Shown piece by piece: positions 11,173 to 21,612 of a DNA stretch of 64,000 nucleotides. Under the pieces are notes generated by a model that did not search any database, had not been told where the DNA came from, and was given only the letters and a program-made list of their open reading frames with translations. Where the stretch lies: positions 217,736 to 281,735 of the forward strand of contig NZ_JADOBQ010000006.1 in the NCBI RefSeq assembly GCF_015644665.1, given 5' to 3'. The DNA is from Roseobacter sp. MH60115. GTDB lineage: Bacteria; Pseudomonadota; Alphaproteobacteria; Rhodobacterales; Rhodobacteraceae. The stretch's first letter is position 1, and every line of letters begins with the position of its first letter. Position numbers and translations under genes: made by a program.

Positions 11173-13860
11173 ATGCAAACGCTGAACGATATCCGCTCTA
11201 CCTTCCTGTCCTATTTCGACAAGCAGGGTCACGCGGTTGTACCGTCGAGCCCCTTGGTGCCGCGCAACGACCCCACACTGATGTTCGCGAACTCCGGCAT
11301 GGTGCAGTTCAAGAACCTCTTTACCGGGGTGGAGACACGTGACTACAAACGCGCCACAACCGCGCAGAAATGCGTGCGCGCGGGCGGCAAACACAACGAT
11401 CTCGACAACGTCGGCTATACCGCACGCCATCATACCTTCTTTGAAATGCTGGGGAATTTCAGCTTCGGCGACTATTTCAAGGCGGACGCCATCAGGTTCG
11501 CCTGGGAGTTGATCACGCGGGATCTCGGGATCGACAAGAACCGGCTCTATGTCACCGTCTACCACACCGATGAGGAAGCGGCGGAGATCTGGAAGAAGAT
11601 CGGGGTCCCGCAAGACCGCATCATCCGCATCGCAACCAATGACAACTTCTGGATGATGGGGCCAACGGGCCCTTGTGGCCCCTGCACGGAGATTTTCTAC
11701 GACCACGGGGATCATATCTGGGGGGGACCTCCGGGCAGTCCTGAAGAGGACGGCGACCGGTTTGTGGAAATCTGGAACCTCGTTTTCATGCAATATGAGC
11801 AGTTCGAGGACGGCACGCGGCGTGATCTGGCCGCGCAATCCATCGACACGGGCATGGGGATCGAGCGCGTTGCCGCGCTGCTGCAGGGCACCAACGACAA
11901 TTACGCCACGGATCTCATGCGCAACCTCATCGAGGCCTCGGCCGATGCCACCAGCACCGACCCCGACGGCCCCGGCAAGACCCATCACCGGGTGATTGCC
12001 GACCATTTGCGCTCCACCTCTTTCCTCATGGCCGATGGCGTGATGCCGAGCAATGACGGGCGGGGATATGTGCTGCGCCGGATCATGCGTCGCGCCATGC
12101 GGCATGCGCATCTGCTGGGGGCAAAAGATCCGCTGATGCACCAGCTGGTGCCCGCGCTCGTCCGTCAGATGGGGGCCGCATACCCCGAGCTTGGTCAGGC
12201 GCAGAGCATGATCGAACAGACCCTGCTGCAGGAGGAAACGCGGTTCCGTCAGACATTGGATCGCGGCCTGAAGCTGCTGGATGACGAACTGGCAGGGCTT
12301 GCCGAGGGTGCGGATCTGCCCGGTGCTGCGGCGTTCAAGCTTTATGACACCTACGGATTTCCGCTCGATTTGACGCAGGACGCCCTGCGTGAAAAGGGCC
12401 GGGCGGTGGACACCGACGGCTTCGATGCCGCGATGGCAGAGCAAAAGGCCAAGGCCCGCGCGGCGTGGGCCGGGTCCGGCGAAGCGGCGGATGCGAGCAT
12501 CTGGTTCGATCTGGCGGATAAACACGGGGCCACGGATTTCCTCGGCTATGATACCGAGATCGCCGAAGGCGTGGTCCTGGCGATTGTCGAGGACGGCAAG
12601 GAGATCGATGCGCTGACAAGCGACAGCCCGGCCTGGGTCATTTTCAACCAGACACCGTTTTATGCAGAGTCCGGCGGGCAGGTTGCGGATCACGGGTATG
12701 TTCGCGTCCTGGAGGGCACGCATGAAGCCTCCGAGACCCGGTTTCTGGGGCAGGTCAGCGATGTGCAAAAGCGCGGTGACGGGCTCTTTGCCCATTATGT
12801 CTCGGCGGAGGCGGGCACGTTGAAAGCCGGGGACGCCATTCAGCTAGAGGTCATGCACGCCCGCCGCACATCCATTCGGGCCAACCACTCCGCCACACAT
12901 CTCTTGCACGAAGCGCTGCGCGAGGCGCTGGGAGACCACGTCGCCCAACGCGGCTCACTTAATGCCGAGGACCGGTTGCGGTTTGATTTCAGCCACACCC
13001 AGGCCCTGTCGCAGGAAGAGCTGGACCGTGTAGAGACCGACGTGAACCGCTACATCCGCCAGAATGCTCCGGTCGATACGCGGATCATGACACCCGATGA
13101 CGCGCGGGCGCTTGGCGCGCAGGCGCTCTTTGGCGAGAAATACGGTGATGAGGTGCGGGTGGTCTCCATGGGGCGCAAGGACGGCTCCGGCAAGGGCACC
13201 GATGGGGACACCTATTCGCTGGAGCTTTGCGGCGGCACCCATGTGCGCCAGGCCGGCGACATCGGCGCTTTCGTGACCCTGAGCGACAGCGCCAGCAGTG
13301 CCGGTGTCCGCCGGATCGAGGCGCTGACCGGGGCGGCGGCCATGAGCTATCTGCGGACGCAGGATCACCGGCTGGCCGAGGTTGCCCTTGATCTAAAGGC
13401 GCAGCCTGCCGATGTGCCCGACCGGGTGCGCGGTCTGCTGGAAGAGCGGCGCAGCCTTGCCAATGAGGTTGCCCAATTGCGGCGGGAACTGGCGATGTCC
13501 GGCGGCAGCGGAACAGCCGCCCCCGAAGCGCGGGACGTCGCTGGCATTCCCTTTATCGCCCAGGTTCTGTCGGGCGTAACGGGCAAGGATCTGCCCGCGC
13601 TGGTCGATCAGTTCAAGGACAAGATCGGGAGCGGCGCGGTCTTGCTGATTGCCGATACCGGTGACAAGGCTGCTGTGGCCGCCGGGGTGACCCAGGATCT
13701 GACCGACAAACTCTCAGCCGTGGACATCGTGAAGTCGGTTGTGGTCGAATTGGGCGGCAAGGGCGGCGGCGGACGCCCCGATATGGCCCAGGGCGGCGCA
13801 CGCGACGTGGCCAATGCAGATGCCGCGATTGCAGCGGCGGAGCAGGTTTTGAAAGGATAG
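11173..13860 (+). CDS. alaS: Alanyl-tRNA synthetase
   Basis: AlaS charges tRNA-Ala. From ATG 11173 ([15 protein letters not shown], the usual AlaS beginning) the protein has 895 residues, close to the family norm; the frame open from 11110 adds an unsupported leader. The class II catalytic core is at the N-terminus. The editing domain carries the zinc-type motifs [11 protein letters not shown] and, further on, CGGTHV, and the C-terminal oligomerisation domain is glycine-rich ([15 protein letters not shown]). The recA-alaS order is common in alphaproteobacteria. Confidence 0.97.
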   Translation: MQTLNDIRSTFLSYFDKQGHAVVPSSPLVPRNDPTLMFANSGMVQFKNLFTGVETRDYKRATTAQKCVRAGGKHNDLDNVGYTARHHTFFEMLGNFSFGDYFKADAIRFAWELITRDLGIDKNRLYVTVYHTDEEAAEIWKKIGVPQDRIIRIATNDNFWMMGPTGPCGPCTEIFYDHGDHIWGGPPGSPEEDGDRFVEIWNLVFMQYEQFEDGTRRDLAAQSIDTGMGIERVAALLQGTNDNYATDLMRNLIEASADATSTDPDGPGKTHHRVIADHLRSTSFLMADGVMPSNDGRGYVLRRIMRRAMRHAHLLGAKDPLMHQLVPALVRQMGAAYPELGQAQSMIEQTLLQEETRFRQTLDRGLKLLDDELAGLAEGADLPGAAAFKLYDTYGFPLDLTQDALREKGRAVDTDGFDAAMAEQKAKARAAWAGSGEAADASIWFDLADKHGATDFLGYDTEIAEGVVLAIVEDGKEIDALTSDSPAWVIFNQTPFYAESGGQVADHGYVRVLEGTHEASETRFLGQVSDVQKRGDGLFAHYVSAEAGTLKAGDAIQLEVMHARRTSIRANHSATHLLHEALREALGDHVAQRGSLNAEDRLRFDFSHTQALSQEELDRVETDVNRYIRQNAPVDTRIMTPDDARALGAQALFGEKYGDEVRVVSMGRKDGSGKGTDGDTYSLELCGGTHVRQAGDIGAFVTLSDSASSAGVRRIEALTGAAAMSYLRTQDHRLAEVALDLKAQPADVPDRVRGLLEERRSLANEVAQLRRELAMSGGSGTAAPEARDVAGIPFIAQVLSGVTGKDLPALVDQFKDKIGSGAVLLIADTGDKAAVAAGVTQDLTDKLSAVDIVKSVVVELGGKGGGGRPDMAQGGARDVANADAAIAAAEQVLKG

Positions 13861-13864
13861 CCCG

Positions 13865-14155
13865 ATGGGAGCACTCTGGATCGCACATGTCACCGTCACC
13901 GACGATGAGGCATATGGCAAATACGCAGCGCTTGCGACCGAAGCGATTGCCGCCCACGGCGGTCACTTCATCGCGCGCGGCGGCAGGTTCGTGCAGCTTG
14001 AGGGGCAGGCGCGCCCACGCAACGTGGTGGCAAGGTTTCCGTCCGTCGAGGCGGCCGAAAACTGCTATAACTCTCCAGAATATCAACGGGCGCTGAGCCA
14101 CGCACGCGATGCGTCCGAGCGGGAATTGATGGTCATCGAGACCTCCGAAGACTAA
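13865..14155 (+). CDS. DUF1330 family protein
   Basis: This 96-residue protein starts four bases after alaS, behind GAAAGGA. It has the small ferredoxin-like alpha-beta fold of the DUF1330 family, including the typical segments ARGGRF, LEGQARPRNVV, RFPSVEAA and NSPEYQ. The biochemical function of this family is not established. Its tight spacing to alaS suggests co-transcription. Confidence 0.85.
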   Translation: MGALWIAHVTVTDDEAYGKYAALATEAIAAHGGHFIARGGRFVQLEGQARPRNVVARFPSVEAAENCYNSPEYQRALSHARDASERELMVIETSED

Positions 14156-14713
14156 GCTTCCCAAGCCTGACACGAAGTGTCCGCGCGCCTGACCGCCATT
14201 CAGACCTCCGACGGTGGGTTTGACGAGCCATGGACAGCGGTGGAGACCAAAGACGCGACGCGCTGCTATATCATCAAGATTGATGACGACGATCTGGCTG
14301 AGGATAAGACACCAATGCGGTCTTTGTGCCAGCCTATCGTGATGGGCGGCGCCGTCCGGCCAATGGAAGGCCGGGCAGTTTTTGGGCGGTCGGTATGATA
14401 CAAACACGGCATCCTCAACGACGTGAACAACTATCGTCGCAGTTCCAAACCGCAGAAAATGCACTCGCCGTACTTCAACAAGAAAGCCAATTCGTTGCTT
14501 GATACCCTATAAAACCTTGGCTGATCTGCAGGCCTTGGCTGCCCCGGGCGGTTTCATGGAAAAAAAGATCAGATATGCAGGGCCCATAAGGCACCAAAGA
14601 CCTCCCCAGCCAGAGCAAAAGCCTTAGAAGATTGCAGTCGAGTAGGCGGAACCTCTCCCCATGCCCTCTCGGAAGAAAGAGGCGACGCAGAGAAGCCGAA
14701 GAGGAAGTAACGC
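14156..14713. other. Gene-poor stretch with a possible decayed reading frame
   Basis: No convincing gene lies in these 558 bases. On the plus strand a frame from 14177 runs to a TGA at 14396-14398 and continues in the same frame from 14399 to a TAA near 14513. It could be a small gene broken by one stop codon. The first part is acidic (KIDDDDLAED) and the second is basic; I recognise neither. Confidence 0.3.
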
Positions 14714-16531
14714 TCAGCTGGCCTTGGCCATGCGTTTGCGTTCATGCGGGTCCAGATAGCGTTTGCGCAACCGGATCGCGTTTGGCGTGACCTCGACCAA
14801 TTCGTCGTCGTCGATATAGGCGATGGCCTCTTCCAGCGACAGCGTCATTGGCGTGGTCAGCCGCACGGCTTCATCCGTGCCCGAAGCCCGCACATTGGTC
14901 AGCTTTTTGCCCTTGAGCGGGTTCACTTCCAGATCGTTCTCGCGGCTGTGTTCCCCAATGATCATACCGGTGTAGACATCCGCTTGGGCGCCGATCATCA
15001 TCTTGCCGCGCTCTTCGAGGTTCCAGAGCGCGTAAGCCACGGAGGAGCCGTTTTCCATCGAGATCAGCACACCGGCACGGCGTCCTGGGATCGAACCCTT
15101 ATGCGGTGCCCAGCCGTGAAACACGCGGTTCAGCACGCCGGTGCCGCGCGTGTCGGTCAGAAACTCGCCATGATAGCCGATCAGCCCGCGCGACGGCACA
15201 TGCGCCACGATCCGGGTCTTGCCCGCACCTGCCGGTTTCATCTCCACCAACTCGCCCCGCCGCGCACCGGTGATCTTCTCGATCACAGCGCCGGAATATT
15301 CATCATCCACGTCAATCGTGGCTTCTTCGATGGGCTCGTGACGCTGGCCGTCGATGTCCTGAAACAGCACCTGCGGGCGGGAAATGCTGAGCTCGAACCC
15401 TTCGCGACGCATGTTCTCGATCAGAACGCCCATCTGCAATTCGCCGCGGCCCGCGACCTCAAAGGCCTCGCCACCCGGCGTATCGCTGATCTTGATCGCG
15501 ACGTTGGATTCCGCCTCTTTCATCAGGCGTTCGCGGATGACGCGGGACTGCACCTTCTTGCCATCGCGGCCCGCCAGAGGGCTGTCGTTGATGCCAAAGG
15601 TCACCGTGATGGTGGGCGGATCGATGGGCTGCGCGGGCAAGGCCTCGGTCACCTGCGGGGCGACGATACTGTCGGCTACGGTGGCCTTGGACATGCCGGC
15701 GAGGCTGACGATGTCGCCTGCCTCGGCCAGATCGATGGGTTGCTGCGTCAGGCCACGGAAGGCGAGGATCTTGGTGACGCGGAAGTTCTCCACCAGATCA
15801 CCGTCCCGTGACAGTGCCTTAACCGTCTCACCGGCCTTGAGCGTGCCGGATTCGACACGGCCCGTTAGGATGCGGCCAATGAAAGGATCCGCCCCAAGGG
15901 TCGTTGCCAGCATCCGGAACGGCGCGTCGCGCTGCTCGACCTGCGTCGGGGCAGGGACGTGATCCACCACCAGATCGAACAGGGCGGAGAGATCCTCGCG
16001 CGGGCCATCCAGTTCCATATCCGCCCAGCCGTTCCGACCGGAGGCATACATCGCCGGGAAATCCAGCTGATTGTCATCGGCCCCGAGGTTGGCAAAGAGG
16101 TCGAAACATTCATCCAGCGCCCGATCCGGCTCCGCATCCGGTTTGTCGACCTTGTTCAGCACCACGATGGGGCGCAACCCCAGCGCCAGCGCCTTGGAGG
16201 TCACGAATTTGGTTTGCGGCATCGGGCCTTCGGCAGCATCGACCAGCAGAACAACGCCGTCCACCATGGACAGGATACGCTCCACCTCGCCTCCGAAATC
16301 GGCGTGGCCGGGGGTGTCCACGATGTTGATCCGGGTGCCTTTCCATTCAACGGACGTGGCCTTGGCCAGAATGGTGATCCCACGCTCCCGCTCCAGATCA
16401 TTGCTGTCCATGGCGCGTTCGGTTGTCGCCTGGTTTTCGCGGTAGGTGCCGGATTGCTTGAGCAGTTCGTCCACCAGCGTCGTCTTGCCGTGGTCAACGT
16501 GAGCGATGATTGCGATGTTGCGCAGGTCCAT
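14714..16531 (-). CDS. typA: Ribosome-associated GTPase TypA/BipA
   Basis: TypA is a translational GTPase of the EF-G/LepA group that binds ribosomes and is needed for growth under stress or cold. The 605-residue protein begins [18 protein letters not shown] with the P-loop, followed by [12 protein letters not shown] (G3) and NKVDKPDA (G4), then EF-G-like domains and the TypA-specific C-terminal domain. The frame is open to 16561, but the family start is at 16531. It is a single gene with about 100 bases before the next unit. Confidence 0.96.
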   Translation of the reverse strand: MDLRNIAIIAHVDHGKTTLVDELLKQSGTYRENQATTERAMDSNDLERERGITILAKATSVEWKGTRINIVDTPGHADFGGEVERILSMVDGVVLLVDAAEGPMPQTKFVTSKALALGLRPIVVLNKVDKPDAEPDRALDECFDLFANLGADDNQLDFPAMYASGRNGWADMELDGPREDLSALFDLVVDHVPAPTQVEQRDAPFRMLATTLGADPFIGRILTGRVESGTLKAGETVKALSRDGDLVENFRVTKILAFRGLTQQPIDLAEAGDIVSLAGMSKATVADSIVAPQVTEALPAQPIDPPTITVTFGINDSPLAGRDGKKVQSRVIRERLMKEAESNVAIKISDTPGGEAFEVAGRGELQMGVLIENMRREGFELSISRPQVLFQDIDGQRHEPIEEATIDVDDEYSGAVIEKITGARRGELVEMKPAGAGKTRIVAHVPSRGLIGYHGEFLTDTRGTGVLNRVFHGWAPHKGSIPGRRAGVLISMENGSSVAYALWNLEERGKMMIGAQADVYTGMIIGEHSRENDLEVNPLKGKKLTNVRASGTDEAVRLTTPMTLSLEEAIAYIDDDELVEVTPNAIRLRKRYLDPHERKRMAKAS

Positions 16532-16630
16532 GAAAAGAGCCTTTGAAATGGGAAAAAGCACGCATAAGCGTGCAGGTTGGGGGGCGCATACCGCGCTGCG
16601 GCGCAGAATGCTAGGGGAAATCGCCGCTGG

Positions 16631-16966
16631 TTAATGCGACGTTGTGGCGGAAAAGAGATGGATCACGGCGATCCCGCCGATGATCATCGCCAACCCCAGA
16701 ACGGCGGGCCAGTCAAGCTTTTGGCCGAAGATGACAAAGCCGATGGAAGCGATGCAGACAATGCCAAGCCCCGACCAGATCGCGTAGACCACCCCCACCG
16801 GCATGAACCGCAAGGTCAGCGCCAGGAGGTAAAAGGAGATGCCATAGGCCACCACCACGAGCACCGAGGGCCAGAACCTGCTGAACTGGGCGGAGGCCTG
16901 CAGCGCCGTCGTCCCGATGGTTTCCATCACAACTGCGGCAGTCAGATAGAGGTAGTGCAGAGGCAT
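16631..16966 (-). CDS. SMR-family small multidrug efflux protein (EmrE-like)
   Basis: This 111-residue protein has four predicted transmembrane helices, the standard size of the small multidrug resistance family. The essential membrane glutamate is Glu15 in VVMETIGTTAL, and the loop contains YAIWSGLG as in EmrE. Such proteins work as dimers that exchange protons for cationic compounds; some relatives export guanidinium instead. It follows the Lrp-type regulator with a 13-base gap on the same strand, so they probably form one unit. Confidence 0.9.
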   Translation of the reverse strand: MPLHYLYLTAAVVMETIGTTALQASAQFSRFWPSVLVVVAYGISFYLLALTLRFMPVGVVYAIWSGLGIVCIASIGFVIFGQKLDWPAVLGLAMIIGGIAVIHLFSATTSH

Positions 16967-16979
16967 GTGAAAATCCTTG

Positions 16980-17438
16980 CTAGAGAGGAAGTTGCGAGGT
17001 GTCCTTGATCTGCTCCATTACGAAACTGGCGGAGACATCCGACAGCGGCACGCGTTTGATCAACGCCTGATAAAGCCGATCATAGTCCGCCATATCGGCC
17101 ACCCGCGCCCGGATCAGGTAGTCGAGATCTCCCGTCATCCGGTAGACACCGAGGATTTCCGGCATGGCCCGGGTGGCCTTGCGAAAGGTCTCCAGCCAAT
17201 CGGGCGCATGGGCGTTTGTGCGGATCATGATGAAGACCATCAGCCCGAGACCCACCTTCTCCGGATCCAACACAGTCACGCGCCTGGCAATCACACCCGA
17301 CTTTTCCAGCGCCTTGATGCGCCGCCAGCAGGCGTTTCGGCTGAGATGCACAGCTTCGCCTAAGGCATCCAGAGGCATGCTGGCATCCTGTTGCAAATGA
17401 GTGAGGATTCGGCGGTCTGTTTCATCGATCGTCATCAC
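16980..17438 (-). CDS. Lrp/AsnC-family transcriptional regulator
   Basis: This is a 152-residue protein with an N-terminal winged helix-turn-helix (DRRILTHLQQDASMPLDALGE, then SRNACWRRI) and a C-terminal RAM/AsnC ligand-binding domain (GVYRMTGDLDYLIRA). Members respond to amino acids or related small molecules. Its position directly upstream of the SMR gene suggests that it regulates that gene, and it is divergent from the small membrane protein at 17551. Confidence 0.92.
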   Translation of the reverse strand: MMTIDETDRRILTHLQQDASMPLDALGEAVHLSRNACWRRIKALEKSGVIARRVTVLDPEKVGLGLMVFIMIRTNAHAPDWLETFRKATRAMPEILGVYRMTGDLDYLIRARVADMADYDRLYQALIKRVPLSDVSASFVMEQIKDTSQLPL

Positions 17439-17550
17439 ATATGCACTTTAATGTGGAAAAAATCCCGCAGTCAATTCAAATGACGCAGAGATTTGGGACA
17501 AACTCCCCCGATCCATTCGATAGATGTATCGAAACACCAAAGGAGCCCCC

Positions 17551-17757
17551 ATGATCCAGCGCATCTTTCTGTCCCACCCGGCCAGTGTTGACGAGACATT
17601 CTTTCAGCACATGCTCTTTGCCCTACGCTTCGCCCTGTCGCTCTTTGCAGCAGCGGCTGCGGCCCTGGTGCATGCCTTCGTGCCCTGTCTCTTCGAGAAA
17701 ACAGCCAGCCGGATCATCACCCAGCTGCATGCGCGCATCCACAATCGGGGGCACTGA
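17551..17757 (+). CDS. DUF6356-type small membrane protein
   Basis: From ATG 17551, six bases behind AAGGAG, the protein has 68 residues; an earlier ATG at 17524 lacks a ribosome site. It begins MIQRIFLSHPASVDETFFQH and has one hydrophobic helix (ALRFALSLFAAAAAALVHAF), followed by FEKTASRIITQLHAR. This pattern matches a small uncharacterised family found in alphaproteobacteria. Its stop overlaps the start of the amidotransferase gene (TGATG), so the two are coupled. Confidence 0.75.
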   Translation: MIQRIFLSHPASVDETFFQHMLFALRFALSLFAAAAAALVHAFVPCLFEKTASRIITQLHARIHNRGH

Positions 17758-18554
17758 TGTGCCGATGGGCCGCCTATCTCGGCGCGCCGATCTTTCTGTC
17801 CGAGATTCTGACCGCGCCTGCACATTCGCTGATCATGCAGTCGCGCGCCGCCACGGAATGCAAGACGGCGATCAACGCCGATGGGTTTGGGCTTGCGTGG
17901 TATGACAAGCGGCCCGAACCGGGCCTCTACCGCGATGTCTACCCGGCGTGGTCGGACCCCAATCTGGCAGCGCTGGCAGATCAGGTGCAATCGCCGCTCT
18001 TTCTCGCCCATGTGCGCGCCTCGACCGGCACGGCCACCAGCCGCAACAATTGCCATCCATTCGTGCAGGGGCGCTGGTCGTTCATGCATAACGGGCAGGT
18101 GGGCGGCTTTGATCAGTTTCGCAAATCCGCCGATATGCTGATCGATGATGCCCTTTATTCAGCACGGCGCGGCGCCACGGACAGCGAGGTGCTGTTTCTG
18201 ATCGCCTGTGGTCTTGGGCTGGACAATGACCCGCGCCGCGCGTTCGAGGCTGCGGTGGGAAAGTTGCAGTGGATAGCGGGGCGCCACGGTTTCGCTGGGC
18301 CGCTGATCCGCTGCACGGCCGCGCTCTCGGATGGCGAGACTCTGTACGCAATCCGCTACGCCTCGGATCACCTCGCACCATCGCTTTATTATCAATGGCA
18401 TGACACCCGACGCGGTTGGGCAGTTGTGTCTGAACCCTATGAAGAAGATGCCAGTGAATGGCACGCTGTGCCTGCGGGGAGTTTCTGCCGTTTCACCAAG
18501 GACGCGGTCGAGATTTCAGATTTCGCGCCCCTGCAACCGGCGCAGGCTGCATAA
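17757..18554 (+). CDS. Class II glutamine amidotransferase (YafJ/EgtC-like)
   Basis: The 265-residue protein starts MCRWAAYLG, placing the N-terminal nucleophile Cys2 immediately after the initiator. The Ntn-hydrolase glutaminase motifs follow: HVRASTGTATSRNNCHPF and FMHNGQVGGF. Relatives release ammonia or cleave gamma-glutamyl bonds; EgtC acts in ergothioneine synthesis, but no other egt genes are near, so the substrate is open. It ends at a bidirectional terminator shared with icd. Confidence 0.88.
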   Translation: MCRWAAYLGAPIFLSEILTAPAHSLIMQSRAATECKTAINADGFGLAWYDKRPEPGLYRDVYPAWSDPNLAALADQVQSPLFLAHVRASTGTATSRNNCHPFVQGRWSFMHNGQVGGFDQFRKSADMLIDDALYSARRGATDSEVLFLIACGLGLDNDPRRAFEAAVGKLQWIAGRHGFAGPLIRCTAALSDGETLYAIRYASDHLAPSLYYQWHDTRRGWAVVSEPYEEDASEWHAVPAGSFCRFTKDAVEISDFAPLQPAQAA

Positions 18555-18580
18555 AAAAGGGCCGCGTTTCCGCAGCCCTT
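18553..18580. terminator. Bidirectional terminator between the amidotransferase gene and icd
   Basis: On the minus strand GGGCTGCG-GAAA-CGCGGCCC is followed by six T residues, a strong terminator for icd. On the plus strand the same stem follows the amidotransferase stop directly, with a shorter T run. Confidence 0.85.
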
Positions 18581-18604
18581 TCATGTGGTTCATTGACGAA
18601 TGCC

Positions 18605-19819
18605 TCAGCCGGCAAGCGCCTTGTTGAGGTTTTCGTCGACTTTTTCCAGGAAGCCCATGGTGGTCAGCCATTTCTGATCGGGCCCGACCAGCAGGGCAAG
18701 GTCCTTGGTCATGAAGCCGCTTTCGACGGTGTCGACGATGACCTTTTCCAGGGTCTCGGCAAAGTTCATCAGCGGCGCGTTGTCGTCCAGTTTCGCGCGG
18801 TGCTTGAGGCCACCGGTCCACGCATAGATCGAGGCGATGGAGTTGGTGGAGGTCTCTTCGCCCTTCTGGTGCTGGCGGTAGTGGCGGGTCACGGTGCCGT
18901 GCGCCGCTTCGGCCTCGACGGTCTGGCCATCGGGGGTCATCAGCACCGAGGTCATCAGACCCAGCGAGCCAAAGCCCTGCGCCACGGTGTCGGACTGCAC
19001 GTCACCATCGTAGTTCTTGCAGGCCCAGACGTAGCCGCCGTTCCACTTCATCGCGCAGGCGACCATATCGTCGATCAGGCGGTGCTCGTAGGTGATGCCA
19101 GCGGCCTTGAATTTGTCTTCAAATTCAGTTTCGTAGATGTGCTGGAACAACTCCAAGAAACGTCCGTCATACTGCTTGAGAATGGTGTTCTTGGTGGAGA
19201 GATACACCGGCCAGCCAAGCGACAGACCATAGTTCATGGACGCGCGGGCGAAGTCGATGATCGACTGGTCGAGGTTGTACATCGCCATCGTCACACCGGC
19301 GCCGGGCGCGTCGAAAACTTCCTTTTCGATCTCGGTGCCGTCGTCGCCGACGAACTTGATCGTCAGCTTGCCCTTGCCAGGGAATTTGAAATCGGTGGCG
19401 CGGTACTGGTCGCCGAAAGCGTGGCGGCCCACGACGATGGGCTTGGTCCAGCCCGGCACAAGGCGCGGTACATTTTGGCAGATGATCGGCTGGCGGAAAA
19501 TCACCCCGCCGAGGATGTTGCGGATGGTGCCGTTGGGCGAGCGCCACATCTGTTTCAGGCCAAATTCCTCGACCCGCGCCTCATCGGGCGTGATGGTGGC
19601 GCATTTCACGCCGACGCCGTATTCCTTGATCGCGTGCGCCGCGTCCACGGTGATCTGGTCATCGGTCTCGTCGCGTGCCTCAATGCCGAGGTCATAGTAT
19701 TTCAGGTCCACATCCAGATAAGGCAGAATGAGTTTCTTCTTGATGAAATCCCAGATGATCCGGGTCATTTCATCGCCGTCGAGTTCGACGACGGGGTTGT
19801 CCACCTTGATCTTTGTCAT
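18605..19819 (-). CDS. icd: NADP-dependent isocitrate dehydrogenase
   Basis: This TCA cycle enzyme oxidatively decarboxylates isocitrate to 2-oxoglutarate and makes NADPH. The 404-residue length and segments such as [25 protein letters not shown] and [11 protein letters not shown] place it in the homodimeric eukaryote-like type II subfamily, common in alphaproteobacteria, not the phosphorylated E. coli type. It is monocistronic, with a strong terminator downstream. Confidence 0.96.
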   Translation of the reverse strand: MTKIKVDNPVVELDGDEMTRIIWDFIKKKLILPYLDVDLKYYDLGIEARDETDDQITVDAAHAIKEYGVGVKCATITPDEARVEEFGLKQMWRSPNGTIRNILGGVIFRQPIICQNVPRLVPGWTKPIVVGRHAFGDQYRATDFKFPGKGKLTIKFVGDDGTEIEKEVFDAPGAGVTMAMYNLDQSIIDFARASMNYGLSLGWPVYLSTKNTILKQYDGRFLELFQHIYETEFEDKFKAAGITYEHRLIDDMVACAMKWNGGYVWACKNYDGDVQSDTVAQGFGSLGLMTSVLMTPDGQTVEAEAAHGTVTRHYRQHQKGEETSTNSIASIYAWTGGLKHRAKLDDNAPLMNFAETLEKVIVDTVESGFMTKDLALLVGPDQKWLTTMGFLEKVDENLNKALAG

Positions 19820-19953
19820 GGAGTTCTCCTGCGTAAGGTTCGAGTCAGATTGCGCGCGGTGTAGCGCAGATGGTTGGGGTTTAAAAGGCTGTATACAGAT
19901 GTATACCGAGTTTACGGCGCGAAAATGCGGCTGACGGACGCCAGCAGTGGCGC

Positions 19954-20538
19954 TCAGGCGCGCAGACGGTCAAAATAGGCGGCAAGCTTGGGACGCAGCC
20001 AGCCCCAGATAACAGGCGCGCCGCGTTGCATCGGCGTGCCCACGCGAGCATCAAGCTGGTCAAGGGTCACGTTATAGTCGCTCCAGGATCCGCCGCCGTT
20101 CTCCATATTGGCGAGCGGCGTGGTCAGCCGGTCAATGGCCTTGCCGAACTGCGCATCCGGGGTCTCAGCCGCTTCGAACTCATCCCAAAGCGCCCGGTAG
20201 GCCGCTGCCTGATCATCCGGCAACAGGCCAAAGAGACGATCAGCTGCCGCCTGTTCCGCCGCCTCCTGCGCTGCTGCATCCACATCGCCATGGATGGGGG
20301 TGTCGCCTGCGTCGATCTCCACCAGATCGTGGATCAACAGCATCTTAAGAACCCGGTCGATGGACACACCGTCGGGTGCATGATCGGCAAGCACAAAGGC
20401 ATGCAGCATCACGTGCCAGGAGTGTTCGGCGGAATTCTCGAACCGGCTGTTGTCATGCAGACGCGAGGCACGCAGGACGGATTTCAGCCGGTCCGCTTCG
20501 TTAAGAAAGGCGACCTGCGCCGCCAGACGCTCACCCAT
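19954..20538 (-). CDS. HD-domain hydrolase (HDDC2/YfbR-like)
   Basis: This 194-residue protein has a metal-dependent HD fold. The ligands lie in [12 protein letters not shown] and [14 protein letters not shown]. The closest described relatives are 5'-deoxynucleotidases such as YfbR and HDDC2, so a nucleotide monophosphatase activity is likely but not shown. It is the last of three minus-strand genes and overlaps the preceding 80-residue gene by eight bases. Confidence 0.85.
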   Translation of the reverse strand: MGERLAAQVAFLNEADRLKSVLRASRLHDNSRFENSAEHSWHVMLHAFVLADHAPDGVSIDRVLKMLLIHDLVEIDAGDTPIHGDVDAAAQEAAEQAAADRLFGLLPDDQAAAYRALWDEFEAAETPDAQFGKAIDRLTTPLANMENGGGSWSDYNVTLDQLDARVGTPMQRGAPVIWGWLRPKLAAYFDRLRA

Positions 20539-20773
20539 CCTGCGGCGGCTCCAGTTTGCCGGCCATCTCGTCCTTGATTGTCTGCAGCACCTCGCGCGCC
20601 CGCTGTTCCGCCCGGCGCACGCGCACGGCAGTCAGATAGGCCTCTTCCATGGTCTGCGACGAGCCGCCGATGGTATCGGCGATCCGCTGCACAAAGGCAT
20701 CGTCACCCGTTGCGTTGATGATCTTGAGGCTTTCCAGCGCCAGTTCGTCCGCGACGTCTTCGACGATCCCCAT
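20531..20773 (-). CDS. Small conserved-type hypothetical protein
   Basis: This 80-residue protein is probably all helical (MGIVEDVADELALESLKII, then EEAYLTAVRVRRAEQRAREVL). It lies five bases after the alpha/beta hydrolase gene and overlaps the HD hydrolase, so it is embedded in a tight operon, which supports its being real. I do not recognise a function. Confidence 0.7.
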   Translation of the reverse strand: MGIVEDVADELALESLKIINATGDDAFVQRIADTIGGSSQTMEEAYLTAVRVRRAEQRAREVLQTIKDEMAGKLEPPQDG

Positions 20774-20777
20774 GCGG

Positions 20778-21431
20778 CTACCGCGTCGTCTCTGTCAGGC
20801 GGCGCTTCACGTAGGATGTCGTCGTGTCGATCAGCGTATCCAGATGTGGTTCCTCAAAGAAATGCCCGGCACCTTCCACCTGTTCGTGGGTGATGGTGAT
20901 GCCCTTTTGCTCGTGCAGCTTTGAAACCAGCGATTCCGTATCGCTGGGCGGGGCCACGCGGTCGGCAGTGCCGTTAATGATTAGCCCGGAAGAGGGGCAG
21001 GGCGCGAGGAAGGAGAAATCATACATGTTGGCGGGCGGCGCCACGGAGATGAACCCGGTGATTTCAGGCCGGCGCATCAAAAGCTGCATGCCAATCCAGG
21101 CGCCAAAGGAAAAACCCGCTACCCAACAGTGTTTGGAATTGTTATTCATCGACTGCAAGTAATCGAGCGCGGATGCCGCGTCAGACAGCTCGCCAATCCC
21201 CTGATCATACTCCCCCTGGCTGCGCCCGACACCACGGAAATTGAACCGCAGCACGGTGAAGCCCATGTTGTAGAAGGCGTAATGCATCCGGTGCACGATC
21301 ACATGGTTCATCGTCCCGCCGAACTGCGGATGCGGGTGCAGGATGATGGCGATCGGCGCATCGCGCTCTTTCTGGGGGTGGTAGCGGCCTTCGAGGCGGC
21401 CTTCGGGTCCGGGAAAAATGACCTCGGGCAT
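20778..21431 (-). CDS. Alpha/beta hydrolase
   Basis: This 217-residue protein has the alpha/beta hydrolase fold. The nucleophile elbow is GFSFGAW, an early strand is followed by HPHPQFGGTMNH, and the likely catalytic histidine is in GAGHFFEE. Related bacterial proteins are annotated as dienelactone-hydrolase-like or palmitoyl-thioesterase-like, but the substrate is not known. It is the first gene of the three-gene unit that ends with the HD hydrolase. Confidence 0.87.
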   Translation of the reverse strand: MPEVIFPGPEGRLEGRYHPQKERDAPIAIILHPHPQFGGTMNHVIVHRMHYAFYNMGFTVLRFNFRGVGRSQGEYDQGIGELSDAASALDYLQSMNNNSKHCWVAGFSFGAWIGMQLLMRRPEITGFISVAPPANMYDFSFLAPCPSSGLIINGTADRVAPPSDTESLVSKLHEQKGITITHEQVEGAGHFFEEPHLDTLIDTTTSYVKRRLTETTR

Positions 21432-21494
21432 GGGCGTCCCTGTAACAATGTCTACATGAGCCTTGCGAAATCTTGACGGCTTCGCTCAGGCACT

Positions 21495-21509
21495 TTAGAA
21501 CGGTTCTAA
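21495..21509. promoter_or_regulatory. Palindrome upstream of iscR, candidate IscR operator
   Basis: TTAGAAC-G-GTTCTAA has two perfect seven-base arms and lies about 100 bases before the iscR start. Its place in the iscR-suf promoter suggests an autoregulatory iron-sulfur or iron response site; the binding protein is inferred. Confidence 0.6.
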
Positions 21510-21612
21510 TTCTCTCGCGCTTCGCGTGTCGGAGTGCGAAATCTGGACTTAGGCATTTAATTGCCCCGCGTCAATCAATTGCAGGCCAGACCGGCCGGGG
21601 GAGGGTTCCGCC

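Noticed and set aside
11059..12795. 578-residue minus-strand frame opposite alaS
   Set aside because: High GC keeps antisense frames open; alaS on the plus strand is unmistakable.
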